A stretch of DNA of 16,916 bases from Methylomonas sp. (GTDB taxonomy: Bacteria > Pseudomonadota > Gammaproteobacteria > Methylococcales > Methylomonadaceae), in the NCBI GenBank assembly GCA_026988195.1, contig JALSLS010000243.1, forward strand, positions 1-16,916. The letters run 5' to 3'. Below, piece after piece: positions 14,694 through 16,916 of this stretch. The stretch's first letter is position 1. Each line of letters begins with the position of its first letter. Made by a program: the position numbers and the translations under genes. The notes below the pieces were generated by a model. The model did not search any database, was not told the DNA's origin, and saw nothing but the letters and a program-made list of their open reading frames with translations.

Positions 14694-15713
14694 ATGAGAA
14701 AGAGTGATTTTAACTATCATTTACCTGAGCATTTAATTGCCCAAAAACCACTGCCAGATCGTGTTGCCAGTCGAATGTTATGTGTAAATAAAGTAACAGG
14801 TGAGTTAAATGATCGACAATTTATTGATTTCATAAGTTTAATAAATGAAAATGATTTGCTGGTTTTAAATGATACAAAAGTAATACCCGCTAGGCTATAT
14901 GGTAAAAAACAAACGGGGGGTAAAGTTGAAATTTTAATTGAGCGAGTTTTAGATGAACATCACGCGCTAGCCCATGTTCGTGCAAGTAAATCGCCAAAAA
15001 TAGACAGTATTATAGAGCTGGATAATGGGTTATCTTGTCGAGTAACGGGAAGAGAAGAAGATCTATTTTGTCTAGAATTCAATCAACAAAATAATGTCTT
15101 AGATTTACTGGATCAAATTGGCCATATTCCATTGCCTCCTTATATTACCCGTGACGATGATAAAGAGGACTTAACCCGCTATCAAACTGTTTTTGCAAAA
15201 GAAGCTGGAGCCGTTGCCGCACCAACTGCTGGTTTACATTTTGATCAAAATACCATTGATAAACTTGCTGAAAAAGGGGTAAAAAAAGCTTTTGTTACCC
15301 TGCATGTTGGAAGTGGAACTTTTCGCCCCGTTAAGGTGGAAGACTTATCAGAACATATAATGCACAAGGAATACTATTCAGTTTCACAAGCAACGGTTGA
15401 TGCGGTATTGCAAACAAGAGCAGCTGGCGGGCGTGTTATTGCAATAGGGACTACTGCTGTTAGAGCTTTAGAATCAGCATCTAGGGAAGGTGATATAACG
15501 GCAGGATTTGGGGAAACTAATTTATTTATAACACCTGGCTATCAGTTTAAATCTGTTGATGCCATGTTGACCAACTTTCACTTACCCGAATCTACCTTAT
15601 TAATGTTAATTTCTGCATTTTCTGGATATGAGCAAGTGATGCAAGCCTACCAACATGCAATAAAACAACAATATCGTTTTTTTAGCTATGGCGATGCCAT
15701 GTTTTTGTCATAA
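14694..15713 (+). CDS. queA: S-adenosylmethionine:tRNA ribosyltransferase-isomerase (QueA)
   Basis: QueA transfers and isomerises the ribosyl group of SAM onto 7-aminomethyl-7-deazaguanine at position 34 of Asp, Asn, His and Tyr tRNAs, giving epoxyqueuosine. The 339 residues fit the family (about 340-356). Hallmarks include the N-terminus SDFNYHLPEHLIAQKPL, NDTKVIPARLYG, GGKVEILIER, HIPLPPYI, RYQTVFAKEAGAVAAPTAGLHF, the GSGTFRPVK segment and TNFHLPESTLLMLISAF, all intact. The start matches the family N-terminus. The Shine-Dalgarno is absent next to it; a strong one lies 40 bases upstream before a small leader ORF. The frequent partner tgt does not follow; a repeat and an unrelated lipoprotein gene do, so queA seems to be transcribed alone here. 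Confidence 0.96.
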   Translation: MRKSDFNYHLPEHLIAQKPLPDRVASRMLCVNKVTGELNDRQFIDFISLINENDLLVLNDTKVIPARLYGKKQTGGKVEILIERVLDEHHALAHVRASKSPKIDSIIELDNGLSCRVTGREEDLFCLEFNQQNNVLDLLDQIGHIPLPPYITRDDDKEDLTRYQTVFAKEAGAVAAPTAGLHFDQNTIDKLAEKGVKKAFVTLHVGSGTFRPVKVEDLSEHIMHKEYYSVSQATVDAVLQTRAAGGRVIAIGTTAVRALESASREGDITAGFGETNLFITPGYQFKSVDAMLTNFHLPESTLLMLISAFSGYEQVMQAYQHAIKQQYRFFSYGDAMFLS

Positions 15714-15757
15714 CACTTGCTGAGGTAGCTATTCGTCTAGTGAATAGATAATGATGA

Positions 15758-15900
15758 TGTAGGAGCGTCCGCCCTCGGCGCGATTAAAATAATGCTCTTT
15801 TTCTCTGAAACTTTCAATTACCTTCGCGCCGACTCAGGAGGCCCGCAGGTAGAATAATGCAGGAGCAGCGAAGCGGTGTGCCGAGGGAGGACGTTCCCTA
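15758..15900. repeat. GC-rich imperfect palindromic element after queA
   Basis: AGCGTCCGCCCTCGGCG (15764-15780) and TGCCGAGGGAGGACGTT (15879-15895) are inverted at 14 of 17 positions. Nested inside, TCGGCGCGA (15775-15783) pairs with TCGCGCCGA (15824-15832). The 8-mer AATAATGC appears twice (15789 and 15853). Its base composition is strikingly more GC-rich than the flanks, which suggests a dispersed repeat that arrived from elsewhere. The interior is non-coding. A small CTATTC/GAATAG hairpin at 15729-15747 lies between queA and this element. Confidence 0.6.
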
Positions 15901-15982
15901 AAGCTGCTGAATAGACACTCCGGACTCGTTCCTTACCCTTTTAAAAGGTTTGATAACAATTAAAAATAACCTAGTGCTTTAC

Positions 15983-16012
15983 TTGGTATCTAAATTAGAA
16001 TATACTTATATT
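15983..16012 (+). promoter_or_regulatory. Candidate promoter for the DUF1264-like lipoprotein gene
   Basis: TTGGTA at 15983-15988, an 18-base spacer and TATATT at 16007-16012 would start transcription near 16019, about 60 bases before the start codon. The hexamers are imperfect in an AT-rich region. Confidence 0.35.
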
Positions 16013-16078
16013 GTGAATTACTTAAATAGATTTGCACTTTGTATCACTTTATTAAATATCAATCCACGAGGGGATAAA

Positions 16079-16660
16079 ATGAAATTTAAAATTTTTCTTG
16101 TTACAGCACTCATGTCGATAACTGTTGGTTGTACAACAACAGGTGGCGATAAAGTAAGTATGCTTACTGAAGGAGCTAAGGTTTATAACGAAACGTTAAA
16201 CCCACGCCAAAAAGAATACGATAACCATCTAGGTTTTAATGACTTACATATTCAAGCAATAAGACATTTAAAGCCAGAAACTAACCATATACACGATCCA
16301 GACTTACAAACAATCGTTCATCACCACTGTAAAGCTTATGATGATGGGACTTTAATTTGCTTAATGTTTCATACAGGTATGAAAGATCAAGATAAGCCTA
16401 TGGGATTTGAATATATTATTACAACGGCACAATTTAATAACTTACCTGAAGAAGAAAAAGACTACTGGCATTACCATGCGGAAGAAATTCCACGTGCACA
16501 TGCAACATTTCCAGATTTAACAGCAGCAGAAGCCGCTAAAATTCTACCCGCTGTTAATGAAACATACGGTAAAGTTTATTACTTTAAAAAACCACATGAC
16601 AAAATGCCATTGGGCGAACCATACATCTTAAAGGTACAAGATATGCCTACTCAAGATTAA
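16079..16660 (+). CDS. DUF1264/OBAP-like lipoprotein
   Basis: The protein has 193 residues. The start at ATG 16079 is set by GAGGGG just upstream and by a signal peptide with lipobox TVGC, Cys18 followed by Thr, so it is a probable outer-membrane lipoprotein. A longer frame from TTG 15950 would bury the signal and is rejected. The mature part resembles the DUF1264 family, known from plant oil-body-associated proteins and bacterial relatives: a His-rich segment (His70, His72, His81-83, Cys84), then CLMFHTG, a GFEYIIT strand, LPEEEKDYWHYHAEEI (122-137) and a C-terminal MPLGEPYI. I assign it from memory of this pattern, not a search. The conserved His and Cys hint at metal or ligand binding, but no activity is known to me. 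It has its own candidate promoter and is followed by a strong hairpin. Confidence 0.72.
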   Translation: MKFKIFLVTALMSITVGCTTTGGDKVSMLTEGAKVYNETLNPRQKEYDNHLGFNDLHIQAIRHLKPETNHIHDPDLQTIVHHHCKAYDDGTLICLMFHTGMKDQDKPMGFEYIITTAQFNNLPEEEKDYWHYHAEEIPRAHATFPDLTAAEAAKILPAVNETYGKVYYFKKPHDKMPLGEPYILKVQDMPTQD

Positions 16661-16695
16661 GAAATCAAAATTAACTAACACCTTAATCATCCAAA

Positions 16696-16766
16696 GTAGG
16701 TACGACGTGCCCATCAATAGCAACATGCTAAAATTGATGGGCACATTATCGTTTTGCCCATCCTAC
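16696..16766. repeat. Palindromic hairpin after the DUF1264-like gene
   Basis: GTGCCCATCAAT (16707-16718) pairs perfectly with ATTGATGGGCAC (16733-16744), and AGCA/TGCT extends the stem inside. An outer GTAGG/CCTAC pair (16696-16700, 16762-16766) frames it. The framing by GTAGG and the CCCATCCTAC motif resemble the REP-like palindrome at 4595. It may also act as the transcript end of the lipoprotein gene. Confidence 0.6.
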
Positions 16767-16833
16767 CCATAGGGAGATGGCATAAAGTTTCGGGATTAAT
16801 TAAACCCTGATTCCTAAGGTAGGTTAGTAAAAT

Positions 16834-16858
16834 ACCAGCAGAGATTCTCTCTGCTGGT
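16834..16858 (+). promoter_or_regulatory. Strong hairpin in the leader of the last gene
   Basis: ACCAGCAGAGA and TCTCTGCTGGT form a perfect 11-bp stem with a TTC loop, ending 8 bases before the AGGAG Shine-Dalgarno (16867-16871) of the gene at 16877. No U-run follows, so it is not a clear terminator. It may modulate translation or mRNA stability. A near-palindrome GGGATTAATTAAACCC lies upstream at 16792-16807. Confidence 0.5.
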
Positions 16859-16876
16859 TCAATAATAGGAGTGGAT

Positions 16877-16916
16877 ATGCAACTGTTCTTAATATTAATA
16901 GTTGGAATATTATTTT
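16877..16916 (+). CDS. Start of a hydrophobic protein, cut by the window edge
   Basis: ATG 16877 follows AGGAG at 16867-16871 with five bases between them. Only MQLFLILIVGILF is visible before the sequence ends: an uninterrupted hydrophobic stretch that would be a membrane anchor or the first transmembrane helix. The family cannot be named from 13 residues. Confidence 0.55.
   Translation, partial: MQLFLILIVGILF

Noticed and set aside
15950..16078. TTG start at 15950 for the DUF1264-like lipoprotein
   Set aside because: It would place 43 residues before a clear signal peptide and lipobox; ATG 16079 has GAGGGG just upstream.

Overview
The window is a stretch of an AT-rich bacterial chromosome, most likely from a gammaproteobacterium. 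The PyrC is the E. coli class II type with its metal ligands in a constant register. An fmdB-type gene precedes aspS, as in many gammaproteobacteria. There are two outer-membrane-type lipoproteins and a very large NAD-dependent glutamate dehydrogenase. I cannot name the genus. No rRNA, tRNA, phage, CRISPR array or complete insertion sequence was seen.

Layout, left to right. A non-coding leader (1-295) precedes a lipoprotein with eight ~23-residue repeats and a C-terminal peptidoglycan-binding domain (296-1393). A hairpin terminator separates it from a convergent response regulator with an unrecognised output half (1465-2688, minus). A repeat-rich gap leads to pyrC (minus, 3171-4208), which is divergent from a small zinc-ribbon FmdB-type protein (4317-4562). 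Another repeat-rich gap leads to aspS (4970-6763). Three stacked palindromic elements then lead to nadA (7261-8358). A further gap with a third copy of the main repeat leads to the 1604-residue glutamate dehydrogenase (8800-13614). The right part holds a small secreted EF-hand protein (14007-14330), queA with a possible 9-codon leader ORF (14657-15713), a DUF1264/OBAP-like lipoprotein (16079-16660) and the start of a hydrophobic protein cut by the window edge (16877).

The genes are mostly single housekeeping units: pyrimidine synthesis (pyrC), NAD synthesis (nadA), translation (aspS), tRNA queuosine modification (queA) and glutamate catabolism (gdh). They do not form one pathway or operon. 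AspRS carries residues that suggest it also charges tRNA-Asn, which would imply an amidotransferase elsewhere in the genome.

The striking feature is the intergenic space. Three copies of a 160-bp palindromic, MITE-like element sit in the same orientation at 2714, 4652 and 8602, each flanked by TAA. A different 164-bp palindrome at 6962 shares an 18-bp central core with them. Shorter REP-like palindromes surround them. Copy 2 has clearly split an older palindrome, and copy 1 lies 25 bp from the response-regulator start and carries a TATAAT pointing at it. These elements, the repeat lipoprotein and the queA leader ORF are the best leads. I see no multi-gene novel system.
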